From Fragosphaeria purpurea (taxonomy: Eukaryota; Ascomycota; Sordariomycetes; Ophiostomatales; Ophiostomataceae): a stretch of DNA of 64,000 nucleotides. Below are positions 33,578 through 44,064 of this stretch, piece by piece (position 1 is the stretch's first letter; each line of letters opens with the position of its first letter). Below the pieces are notes generated by a model that saw only the letters and a list, made by a program, of their open reading frames with translations, did not search any database and was not told where the DNA came from. The stretch lies in assembly GCA_002778095.1 (NCBI GenBank), contig PCDL01000012.1, positions 1,984,001 through 2,048,000 on the forward strand, in the 5' to 3' direction. Made by a program: the position numbers and the translations under genes.

Positions 33578-35155
33578 CTATTGCAGGGCCTTGGCGGCGA
33601 AGCTCGGCAGGACGAAGCTGGCCTCGTGGATCGCGGCGTTGTAGTACTTGCACAGCTTCTGCTCCTCCTCGGGGCTCCAGCGGCGCAGCGGCTTCTTGAC
33701 GTTGGCGTTGGGGTCCTTGCTGCAGACCATGAAGCCGATCTGGCCCGACGGGTACGTGGGAATGGTCGTGTAGGCGTACTCGGCCACGGGGAAGACTTCC
33801 TTGCAGTCCTGCTTGAGCTTGGTGATGAGCGGCAGGTGCAGCCATTGGTTTTCGGCTGTGAAGACAAAAAAAGAAAAGAACGTTGCGGGTGGGAGCCGCA
33901 ACAAACGTGGCCAAAGAGTTAGCAAACAAAGAACCAAACGTTGTATTCCGGTCGCTTCTGCTTCCGGTCGCTTTCCCCCAAACAAAAGAAGGGAACCTAC
34001 AACCTTGCGTGGTGATGACGCCGCCCTCGCGCAAGGCGCTGTGCAGCAGCTCAAAGTACGATTTCTTGAAGAGGCTCTCGGCGGGGCCCTCCGGGTCGGA
34101 CGAGTCGGTGATGATGACGTCAAAGGCGTTTTGGTAGTCGTGCAGGAACTGGAAGCCGTCGCCGACGTGGACCTTGACCTTGGGGTGGTTGAAGCCGGCG
34201 GCCATGCCGGGGAGGTACTGCTTGGACAGGCGGATGACGGCCTCGTCAATGTCGCAGAGGATGGCCTCCTCGACGCAGTCGTGCTTGACGACCTCGCGCA
34301 GGACGCCACCGTCGCCGCCGCCGATGACGAGCACCTTTTTGGGGTTGGGGTGCGAGTGGAGGGCGAGGTGCGTGATCATCTCCTGGTAGGAGAACTCGTC
34401 GCGCTCGGTGCACTGGATGACGTTGTCGAGGACGAGGACGGTGCCGTAGTCGGTGGACTCGAACAGGAGGACGTCCTGGTACTTGCTCTTTTCGTGGTGG
34501 AGGACCTTTTTGACGCGGAGGGTCATGGCCTGGCCTGGAGGGGGTGTCAGAAATTGTACAAAAAAAGACAAGACGACCCGGAGAGAACAGAAGTGATTAT
34601 TCGAGCTTACCAGGCCACATCTCCGAGATTTCGCGGAACCAGCCATCTAAGAAGGACAATGTTAGCCTCAGATGTTATTGGAGACCCTCAAAAACGGCCA
34701 GTGGCATGTATGACGTCGGCGCAGATGGGGAAAAGGGGGAGGTAAAAGATAACGGCGCCGATGAGCGATAAGATAAAGGAGCCTGTGTTCAAGGGAGGGG
34801 CAGAAATGCAGGCCAAAAAATCTTGATGTGCCGGCCGTCAATGCCATTGCTCCTACGAAAAGCAAAGAACGGTGCACAGCCTTGAAGACGACGATGGAAT
34901 GATGGTCAAGAGTCGGGAGTGTGTGTCCTGGACTGGTTTGTCTAGGAGAAACAGAAATTGGCCGTGAAGATAAAGGCAGAGAACCAGCCAGGGAAGAGAA
35001 GCCGAGGCACGCGCCAAATGACTGGGGAAGAGTCTGCTTGGGATGGGAATATATTGCAAGGCATGGAAACGGAGAAAACATAGGGAACGGAGCAAAAAAA
35101 AGGAAAAACACAAGAAAACTGTACCCTTGATGGTCTCGTGGGTGATTTCGGTCAT
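33578..35155 (-). CDS. SPE3: Spermidine synthase (four exons, two micro-exons)
   Basis: Exons 35155-35125 (31 nt), 34646-34611 (36 nt), 34534-34004 and 33855-33578 give 291 residues, normal for the family. The spliced N-terminus is MTEITHETIKDGWFREISEM followed by WPGQAMTLRVKKVL, as in other fungal spermidine synthases. The SAM-dependent fold shows VLVIGGGDGGVLREV, CDIDEAVIRLSKQYLPG, the decarboxy-SAM/putrescine catalytic loop DVIITDSSDPEGPAE and, from exon 4, ENQWLHLPL and PSGQIGFMVCSKD. It transfers aminopropyl from decarboxylated SAM to putrescine in the cytosol. The first intron is 478 nt, long for this organism. The exon 3/4 intron uses a GTTGTA donor. It is convergent on the dehydrogenase gene and divergent from the permease across 1.5 kb. 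Confidence 0.96.
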
Positions 35156-36690
35156 TTTTGCGGGTTTTGGTGGCCGGGCTTGCGTGCGTTCGTAGATGCG
35201 TGGAAGAGGACGACGACAGGGGAACGAAGAGAAAGAAGAAAGAGAAGAAGAAGACGAAAAACGAGAAAACGTCCGAAAAGGAACAAAACGAAATCCAACG
35301 CTTGTCATCCGACTGGGTATAAGACGAGGTGTCCGGCCTTTGCGCGAGTCGTGAAAAAAAAAGAGCGGGGCCCTTGTATAAGTTTTTTCTGCCTGCGTGG
35401 TTTTTAGTGCTGTAACCGTAACAGGAAGGCGGTGTAGAATTTTATAGCATTCACAACAAAAAGCGAGGAGGCTGAAGTCTACTTATTATTTCAACTCTCT
35501 GTGTTTTCAAGGCCATGTCTCGTGTCTCAAGCACAACAGAATATAAGTACGACAAAGAAATGAGAAAACAGGCGGTGGGCTTATGTCATGCGTACAATAT
35601 GTCAATCGGACGTGATATGCGGTTTATGCCTCCCAGAGTTGAGGTGCCAGGTTGCCTTCCCCTTTTATGTAACGGTTATTGTGAAATTATATACCATACA
35701 TGCCACACAGCCCTCGCCCAGCCCTCTTGAACTAGAGGGCTTTTGAAAGCTCTAGCTTGGGAGCCTATGTGCTTTGCTAGCCTTGCATGTAGACGGCGAA
35801 TCGTCAACACCTATTGCCTCTGTTGCCAGTCCCTCTACCAACCATTTCGTTGCTTCGAATACTCTTGTAAAACGGCCCTCATCCTCTATTTTCATCCTTA
35901 TCAAAGCGAGAGTGAAACCAGCCGGCGCGGCCATCGACCGTGTTGTCTCGAGCCTCGTGTTCTTCTGATTAGTCATCCGGCTCGAGATTGCTCAATCCGG
36001 GCCATGCCGCAAAGCCGATATTGCTTGCCGCTTATCTTTGTCAGCTTTCAGTGATACCGAGTCCATCCCCGCCATTGGCTCCTTCCATATGCTATCTTTC
36101 TGGTCAACCTCCTCCTGCTCCTTCTTGTTTGAGACTGATCGATGCCATTCCGCCCTGCCATATGGTTCTCGGTCCACACTGAATTTCTGCGTCCCCTTTC
36201 TTCCGACGCCATTCTCGCGATATCTCCAACGAAACACCGACATTGCAGAACCATCGACCGTTCGCCTTGACCGTCTTTTCTGTCCACAGCAAGATGGTGC
36301 CGGTGGTAGCCACAATGGCAACAACGAGATAAGACGAGACCGAAGACACGAGCGTTACAGCAAACGAGACACAACGATCAACGGACGATTGAAGGAGGCA
36401 ATTTGTCTTTGAAATTGAGAGATACCTTTTTTCATCTACGATCCTCTCTTTGTAACTGTGACGTCTTTTGCGCCAGCCTCTCTCGACCAGCCTCGGCAAT
36501 TGCCGTGCGCGCCTTGCGAGACCTCAAACCAACCTGGTTTCGTTCGACGGCAGCAGAATCACGACCACAAACAACCACTGGGATTACCTTTTTTGGTCCA
36601 CTTCCCCCTCCGCGACTGGCTACGGCCATCTATTTCTTCCTTCTCTCTCCAAACGGCGACCGACGAACGATTTCCCGCGCACACGGCTCC
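35156..36690. promoter_or_regulatory. 1.5-kb divergent region between SPE3 and permease
   Basis: It holds the promoters and 5' leaders of two divergent genes. Near 35180-35300 the plus strand is purine-rich, so the SPE3 leader is pyrimidine-rich. Several short upstream ATGs precede the permease start between 36400 and 36690. No further gene is recognised. Confidence 0.45.
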
Positions 36691-39063
36691 ATGAAAAAGT
36701 CGTCGACCTCCATGGACCGCGACGTTGAACTCAATTACTTACCGATCAAAGAGGACAGCGTGCGGCCCGGAAGTGTCTACACCATGCGGAACAGCGGCAG
36801 CGCCGGCGGCGGCGGCGGCCTGGGCGGCAATACCAACAATAGCAACGACCCCGGTCGCTACTACGACGACCCCGAACGAGGGTCCAGAAGCGCGCGGTTT
36901 CCTTTGGCATTTGGCGGCGGCGGCGGCTTTGAGCGTCGACCGTCCTTCGGCTTGGGAAGCGGCGGTGTGCGCCGGCCCAGCGGGTTTACGCGCTTTGTCG
37001 ACAGCTTCCGCCGCGACCCGGGCCGCCACATCACGCCCGATTCCGTGGCCAATGCGCGCGTCGGCAGCAGCGCCGGCGGTAGCGCCGGCGGTGGCGGCAA
37101 CCGGTCGTCGGCCGGCAGTGCGCACGCCCTGCAGCCCGTCAGCGAGCAGCCGCCGTTGGTGCCGTATCCGGACAGCACCGGCGGCCTTGGTGGCGCCTTT
37201 GCTGGCGGCCTTGGCGGCGGCGGCGGCGGCGGTCACTACTTTGACATGCGCAGCGCCAACCTCGCGACGGCGAACTCGGGCTTGTCGCGCGAGCTCAAAG
37301 GCCGGCACCTGCAGATGATCGCCATTGGCGGTTCGATCGGCACGGGCCTGTTTGTGGCCTCGGGCAAGGCGCTGGCCCAGGGCGGGCCTGCGTCCGTGTT
37401 GCTGGCGTACATGTTCATCGGCATCATGCTGTACTGCACCGTGCACGCGCTGGGCGAGCTGGCCGTGGTGTTCCCCGTGGCGGGGTCCTTTTCGGCCTTT
37501 TCCACTCGTTTTCTCGATCCCTCATGGGGGTTTGCCATGGGCTGGAAGTGGGTGCCATCCCCCTTTTATATTTATGTTGTATTTTGGTTAAAACGAGGGA
37601 AAAAAACTAACAAACTAGTTATGCGATGCAATGGCTTGTCGTGTTGCCGCTCGAAATCATCGCGGCTTCGATGACGGTCACCTACTGGAACGTGCAACTG
37701 AACAAGGCCATTTTCGTCACCGTTTTCCTCGTCGTCATCATCAGCATCAACCTGTTTGGCGTCAAGGGTTATGGCGAGGCCGAGTTTGTGTTTGCGATTA
37801 TCAAAGTGACGGCCATTGTGGGATTCATGTGGGTTTTTCTTGTTCTTGTTTGCTTTTCATGTTTTTGGGTGTTTCTTCTCGTTCCTTCGAACCTCGTTAC
37901 TGATCTTTGTCTGTTCCGCAAGTCTCCTCGGCATTGTCATCAACATTGGCGGCACACCCACCGAAGGGTACATCGGCGGCAAGTACTGGCACTCGCCGGG
38001 CGCCTTCAACCACGGCTTCAAGGGCCTATGCTCCGTCCTCGTCACCGCCGCGTTTGCCTTTACCGGCACCGAGCTCGTCGGGCTCGCCGCCGCCGAGACC
38101 CAGAACCCGCGCAAGAGCCTGCCCACCGCCGTCAAGCAGGTGTTTTGGCGCATCACCCTGTTCTATGTCGTCGCCCTGACCCTCGTCGGCCTGCTCGTGC
38201 CCTACAACAACCCGCGCCTCCCGGGCCCCAACACCAACATCGCCGACGCCACCGCCTCGCCTTTTGTCATTGCCATTGAGAGCGCCGGCATCCAGGTCCT
38301 ACCGTCCGTCATGAACAGCGTCATCCTCGTTGCCGTCGTCTCCGTCGGCAACTCGTCCGTCTTTGGCTCCTCGCGCACGCTCGCCGCCCTGGCCGACCAG
38401 GGCCAGGCGCCGCGCATCCTCTCGTACGTCGACCGCCGCGGCCGGCCCCTTGTGGCCATTCTCGTGGCGTCTAGCCTCGGGTTTCTGGCCTACCTCGCCG
38501 ATGTCGAGCAGGAGTCGTCCGTGCTGGGCTGGCTGCTGGCCATCTCGGCGCTCAGCAGCGTGTTCACGTGGGGCAGCATCTGTCTGGCGCACATCCGGTT
38601 CCGCCATGCGTGGGTGCGCCGGGGCCGCTCGCTCACGGAGCTGGCGTTCCGGGCGCAGTCGGGCACCCTGGGCTCGTGGGTCGGGTTCACGCTCAACGCG
38701 CTGGTGATCGTCGCGCAGTTCTGGGTCGGCCTGTGGCCCGTGGACGGCGCCGTGGACACGGGCACCCACGCGGAAGACAAATCCGCGGGCAGCCGCCTGG
38801 CGCCGCGCGAGTCGGTGTCCAAACCCAAACCGGGCTCGGGCGCCAACGTGGAGAATTTCTTCTTGCAGTACCTGGCGGTGCCGATCGTGCTGGTGATGTG
38901 GCTCGCGCACAAGCTGTACTTCCGGACGTCGTACGTGCGGCTCGCGGACATGGACATTGACACGGGCCGGCGGGGGTTCAACCTGCCGCTGCTGGTGGCG
39001 CAGGAACAGGAGGAGAAGCGCTACTGGCCGCGGTGGAAAAAGCTGTACAAGTATTTCTGTTGA
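36691..39063 (+). CDS. Amino-acid permease, APC superfamily/YAT family (three exons)
   Basis: Exons 36691-37547, 37619-37828 and 37923-39063 give 735 residues. The transporter core begins at about residue 200 with SRELKGRHLQMIAIGGSIGTGLF. It continues through the exon 1/2 join AMGWNYAMQWLVVLPLEIIA, the exon 2/3 join IVGFILLGIVINIGG, the motif AFTGTELVGLAAAETQNPRKS, GNSSVFGSSRTLAALADQGQAP and a C-terminal DTGRRGFN...WPRWKKL. About 12 membrane helices are expected. These are hallmarks of fungal plasma-membrane amino acid/H+ symporters related to GAP1/AGP-type carriers; the substrate cannot be read from sequence. Unusually, the first ~200 residues are a Gly/Ser-rich disordered tail, against well under 100 in typical members. 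It may host phosphorylation or ubiquitination sites for endocytic control (inference). Confidence 0.93.
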
Positions 39064-39467
39064 CGGACGTTTTGGCCCGGGGGGATGAGGTATTCGATGG
39101 GGGTTTTTTTTCTTTTTTTTTTTACGATTTGGCATGGCGTTGGAATTTTTTTTTGAAGCGGGCACGGTTCTTGTTTTTATATTTTTCTAGATACCATATG
39201 GGTTTGGGACGGGAGATGAGGATGGGAATGCGATTTATGAGTAGGAAGGGCTTAGGTTACCAATCAATGCATGGACGTTTTGGATATACGCGCACATTCA
39301 CGAGACGACATTGCAGATGGATTTTGTGCTTGTAACAGGTGCAAATAATACACCATGGCATACACAGCGACTTCAATATACGGAGATCCTATCACTTTTC
39401 CGTAGAATCCCCTTTTTTCATTTGTTTTTAACGTAATGTGGTCGGATCGCGTGCTCGCCTCCAGCCG
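39064..39467. other. Convergent intergenic region
   Basis: 3'-UTR space of 404 bp between permease and aminopeptidase genes, with T-rich runs near 39100-39190. No gene seen. Confidence 0.4.
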
Positions 39468-41781
39468 CTATACCGATGCCGCCGCGCTGCTCTCCGCCAG
39501 CCCCAGGTCCTTCTCGACCATGGCCCGGCAGATGGGGTGGTAGAAGTCGCGGTTGGCGGCGAAGGTGCGCAGGGCCAGCGGGCGGTCCACCTTGTTGAGC
39601 GCGCGGTACAGCGGGCGCACAAACTTCATGCGGCCGACGGTGCCGAGCAGCGCGGCGGCGCCCGCGTACGTCGCCGTGTCCTGCGCGCGCAGGGCCACGA
39701 GGTAGTAGGCCGCCTTGAGCTCGACGTTTTGCGTCTCGAGCAGGCCGTAGGTGGCGCCGAGCGCCTGCGACTGCGCCACGGTCACGGGTGCGGCAAACTG
39801 CTGCAGCTCGCCGAGGAGCACCAGCAGTTGGTTGGCGACCCAGCCGTCGACGTCGGCGGGGGCGGGCACAAAGTCCTGGGTAGTTGGCAAAGATGAGAAA
39901 ATGGAGAAAAGGAGACTTGGGGGGGGGGGAACACACCTGGCTCTTCCACTTGGCGGCGAGCTCGTAGCAGACGTCAATCAGCGCCGTGTCGAACGCCGGC
40001 TTGGGCGGCAGGCCCGGCGCGTAGAAGCGGCCCTCCCAGTCGATGCCGGCAATGGCCTCCTGGAGGTGGGCGTACTCGGGGCGGCTGAAGAAGTGCAGAA
40101 AGGTGTCGCGGAACTCGAACGAGTCGAGCGACTTGCGGCTCCAGGTGGTGAAGTAGTAGGGGATGAACTGGTCAAAGTTGGCGCGGCCGACGAGGCGGTC
40201 GAGGTAGTAGACCATGTGGAACCCCTTCTCGTAGGGCACGGTGCTGAAGGCGTCGTCGGGGTCGATGCCGTCGTGGTTGATGCACAGCTTGGTGTAGTCG
40301 TGCGTCGGGCCGAACTCGTTGATGGCGTCCTCTGTGCGTCGTGGGCTATGCATTAGTCGTGCACGCGGTTTTCTCTTTCTGTAATACTCGTCACCCCTTT
40401 CACATACCAAGCGCCTTCCAGCCAATGACCGCCGAAAAGTCAAAGTACGCGTCGCCGTGGATGGCCGCGACGATGCGCCGTTCCAGGTACATCGTCCAAC
40501 CCTCGTTGAGCCAGCTAAAACGAGCGGCCGGTTAGTGTACACGTGCCGTCTTGCAGTTGGCGGCCATAACAGACAACAAAACACAAAAACAAAAAAAACC
40601 CACTAGTGCTCCCAGCTGCCGCTGGTGACGAGGTTGCCGCTCCAGCTGTGGCTCAGCTCGTGGGCAATGACGTCGACGTTTTGGCGGTCGCCGCTGATGA
40701 TGGTCGGCGTCGCAAACGTAAAGATGGGGTTCTCCATGCCGCCGTACGGAAAGCTCGGCGGCAGCACCAGCACGTTGTACTCGCCCCACTGGTAGGGGAA
40801 CACGAGCTTCTCGACGACGTCGAGGTACTTGGGCATGTCCTCCTCGAGCTCCCACTGGCACGCCTCCAGCTGGTCGGGGCTCGTGGCGACGACCGAGCGC
40901 GGGCCGATGGGCGCCGTCGCGATGTCGCCCGACGCCAGCGCGAAGAGGTAGGACGGGATGGGCACTTGCTGCTCGAAGCGGTACAGCTTGTCGCCGACAG
41001 ACAGCTCTGGATCGTCATCGGCATCAGCACCATCACCGTGCTTGTCCTCGACCGCCAAACCACTCGCCACCACGGGGTGCGGCGACGCGATGCGGAACGT
41101 GTACGTCGACTTGACGTCGGGCGTGTCCTGGCAGGGGAACAGCGAGCGCGCGTGGATGGCCTGGGCCTGCGAGAAGACAAAGGGCGCCGCCTTGTTGGAC
41201 GTCTGCGCGGGCGTCAGCCACTGCAGCGCGGTGCACGCGGCCGTCGTGGCCAGGTCGATGCGGACGCGGATGGTGGTCGGATCGGCACCGGCACCGGCAC
41301 CGGCCGGAAGGGTCACGTGCAGAGGGGTGCCGAGCGCGCCCGTCGGCGGCTGGACGGTCCAGTCCGCCGGCTGGCCGTCGACGGACACGGCGCGCACGTC
41401 GAGGGCGCGCGCATCCAAAATCACTTCCTTGGCGTTTGCGTCTGCGCCGGCGCTGGCCTGCCGCTGCAGCTCGAGCACGACGTGGCCGCGCAGGACCTGC
41501 GCGGCAAAGTCGATCTTGAGGCTGGCGGTCGTGTGCTGCGTCCGCCAGACGTCGTAGTTGGACGCGGTGCTGGGGTCGCGGCGGCGTGGCGGCGCGGTGG
41601 TCGCCATGGTGCGGACGAACGACGCGGTCGAGGAGGCGACAATTGGCGATCGGCGAGAGCCAAGGCGTTTCGGGGCTTGCGTCGCTTGCGGCGACAAGCG
41701 TACAAAAGCAGCTGCAAAGGACAGTGTCCGCGATTGGTGTGCAAAGGAGCAGGCAACCGAGACAAAGGAGAGATGCCGCAT
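39468..41781 (-). CDS. Leukotriene-A4-hydrolase-type aminopeptidase (M1 family, four exons)
   Basis: Exons 41781-40604, 40514-40408, 40331-39937 and 39875-39468 give 695 residues from the first ATG. The zinc site is complete across the exon 1/2 splice: His374-Glu375 and His378 in HELSHSWSGNL and Glu397 in YWLNEGWTMYLERR, the exact HExxH-x18-E spacing. The substrate-binding PYGGMENP motif precedes it. The N-terminal beta-domain (QHTTASLKIDFAAQVLRGHV) and the C-terminal helical repeat domain (FVRPLYRALNKVDRPLALRTF) are intact. Fungal members are leucine-type aminopeptidases with epoxide-hydrolase activity. A second ATG at 41607 (MATTAPPRRRDPSTASNYD) gives the usual 637-residue form; the extra 58 residues are Arg/Ser/Ala-rich without acidic residues, like an import signal. 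Which start is used is undecided. Confidence 0.95.
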
Positions 41782-42558
41782 GGAAAGGCGAAGGCGAGCG
41801 AGCGTGCGAGGACAAGGCTTTTTGGTGGAGGAAGCAATTGAGGTCCAAGCACGTGAGGCTTCAGAGCGGAATCGAGCCGCAATAGAGTTGCCGGTTGTCC
41901 GGTTCGTTCTTGCCTATTGGAACGAGAAAGGAAGGAGCAAACACGGCTTGTGATTGTTGTTGCTGCTGCTTTGGCAAATGCCGGGTTGGGAAGGAGGCGG
42001 AATTTAGATCAAAGCTTTACACAGAAGGTGCGGACGACCCCACTTCCCGCGATGAGCTGATAAAGCGACACTCTTTCACTTACATAACTCCGGTCTTCGT
42101 CTTGTGCACAACCCGAAACCATCACGATTTCACGATCTGATGCGTCGCTACGGTGCGGTATCGTTCTGTCGAGATTGTGATTCGACCTTGACTCTGATAT
42201 GCGGGGGAAAAAAGTGCTTTTCGTGGACTCGTCTGTTCGCGGACATCATTTAGAGGGCACAACAAGGCTTTGGGGTTCTTATATTTACTTCATTTAAGGA
42301 ATTGTATGCTTTTAGATGTCCCTGCTTTTATTGCTGGTTTTATCTCTTGATGTCCGTAGCGAATATGGACCGTTGCCAGACCGTTACCAGACCGTCACCG
42401 TTGCATGACGTCGTAGGCCTACAAGACATGATATCACGGCAATATTACTCCGTACCTCGAATACTTTTGAGGGGCGGCAGAAACTCGAACGGTGTGATTT
42501 TCTGATAGTTTTTGTACTGCCCCTGTGTTCTATCCATTTCCGTACCTGTGCCAGAAAA
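41782..42558. other. Intergenic region, 777 bp
   Basis: It holds the promoter of the aminopeptidase gene and the 3' flank of the small hydrophilic-protein gene (both on the minus strand). A motif resembling TACTCCGTA occurs near 42450. No gene seen. Confidence 0.4.
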
Positions 42559-43221
42559 TCACGGCCGCTCGCTCTCGCGGCTTGTCTGCGTCACGCTCTC
42601 CGGCGGGATCCATCCCTCGGCCGACGTGCTGTCGGGCACGCTCTCGGGCACGTAGTAGTCCTCACCCTTGAACTTGGAACCGCCCGGACCCGGCGGCTTC
42701 CGGCCGGCGTTTGCGAACGAGGCGTCCCGCCCTTGCGCGGCGATGTCCTTCGTGTTGCTGCTGCTGCTGCCGCTGTTGCCCCGCAGGCCGGACTCGGTCG
42801 GATCGTCCGAGACGTCGTTCTCGTTGTAGCCGCCGTGGTCGCGGTAGAACTCGTCCATCTTCTCGTGGGGGCCGGCCGTGCCCTCAAAATGCGTGCCGCG
42901 GGTTTGTCTGTCTGGGGGGTCAGCAGCGCGTTTCCTGGGAATTGTGATCCGTCATCGACTGGTGCAAACATCATCGGCTTAAACATACCGCCCCCGGGCA
43001 TCCAAGTCGCCGCCCTCGCTGGGCGGGATGCGCTTGCCGTAGCCGCGGTTTGTGCTCAGCTCGTCGCCCTGCTGGACGTCGCCGCCCGGAAACTGCCGCG
43101 CCGCGTTCGAGTTGACGCCGGCCTCGTCGTCGGCCTGCGGCCGCCGGCCGCCGCCCGTCTTGGCCTGGTACGAGTTGAGGCTGGCCTCGGCCTGCTTGGC
43201 GATGCGGGTGTAGTCCGACAT
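42559..43221 (-). CDS. Small conserved hydrophilic fungal protein (two exons)
   Basis: Exons 43221-42989 and 42907-42559 give 193 residues with no hydrophobic segment. It begins MSDYTRIAKQAEASLNSYQA, continues with ARQFPGGDVQQGDELSTNRG and KRIPPSEGGDLDARGRQTRG across the splice, and ends with KFKGEDYYVPESVPD and GWIPPESV. I remember similar short, Gly/Asp-rich, heat-stable-looking proteins as a conserved Pezizomycotina family of unknown function. The composition (charged, low Cys and Trp, disordered) is like hydrophilins that protect proteins during desiccation; that is inference. The intron is 81 nt with a GTATGT donor. Confidence 0.82.
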
Positions 43222-44064
43222 GTTGAGTAGGTCTATGTAATTGCTCTACAGTTGATGACGAGGTAGACAAAAGAAGTTTTGGCATAAAATCTGGGACGAT
43301 TTAGTACGCCGGTTACCGTTCAGGCCTCTTATATGGCAAGCTGTAGAGCAATGATGTCATTCGATTCGCTATGATTTCATGTCCTGGAGAATTCAGGCCA
43401 TCTCTTGCACGTAAAAACAATGGGGCTGCTTCCTACGACTACGTACACGCCCCGGCGGGCGGGCCTAGTCTCACGTGGCGAATCGTTGCCCGATTCGGCC
43501 AAATGCGAAGCTTCAACATCGTCCCGAAAACATCACCAAAGACGACGAGCAGATGTGCCGTCGTGGATGTGTGGACGCTGTTCCCATCTGAAAACACATG
43601 CATTCACTGTCATTTTCACGGGTGTAATCTCTCCGTACGTATCCTGCCACCGTGCAGGGGAATATCAGCCGCACTTCCGCGTTGCTTGGAAAGTGACCGA
43701 GTCACCTTGCCCCTGACTTTTCTTTTTCCAACCCATGCTCGCACATTATCACATTTCTATCACATTTTGTCTTCCTGCGTTTCCATGCCTTGCTGCCGTG
43801 CAACCAATGACAATGATCTCTCCTCGAGCCCGGGCCTGTTGGCTCAATGATAAAAAAATTTTCCATACCGACCAGGCTGAGGCCCCTGCAGCCAACGTTC
43901 TGCGCGAGGTCCTCCGTACGCAATATTGCCAAGTAGGGTTTTCTGTCACCCATCGGAACACGTCCTTTTTTATTCTTTTTTATTTTTTTCTTTTCTGTGC
44001 CCGTTGTCGGTCGCCGGTATCACGCCGATTTCGCTCCCCCTATTCGGAAACAAAATAAACAACA
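43222..44064. promoter_or_regulatory. Divergent intergenic/promoter region, 843 bp
   Basis: It lies between the start of the small hydrophilic-protein gene and the start of the Ulp1-like gene, which follows a T-rich leader at about 43960-44000. A 159-codon open frame at 43371-43850 has no domain-like features. Confidence 0.4.

Noticed and set aside
43371..43850. 159-codon open frame upstream of the Ulp1-like gene
   Set aside because: No domain-like content, overlapped by other random frames and lying where promoters are expected.
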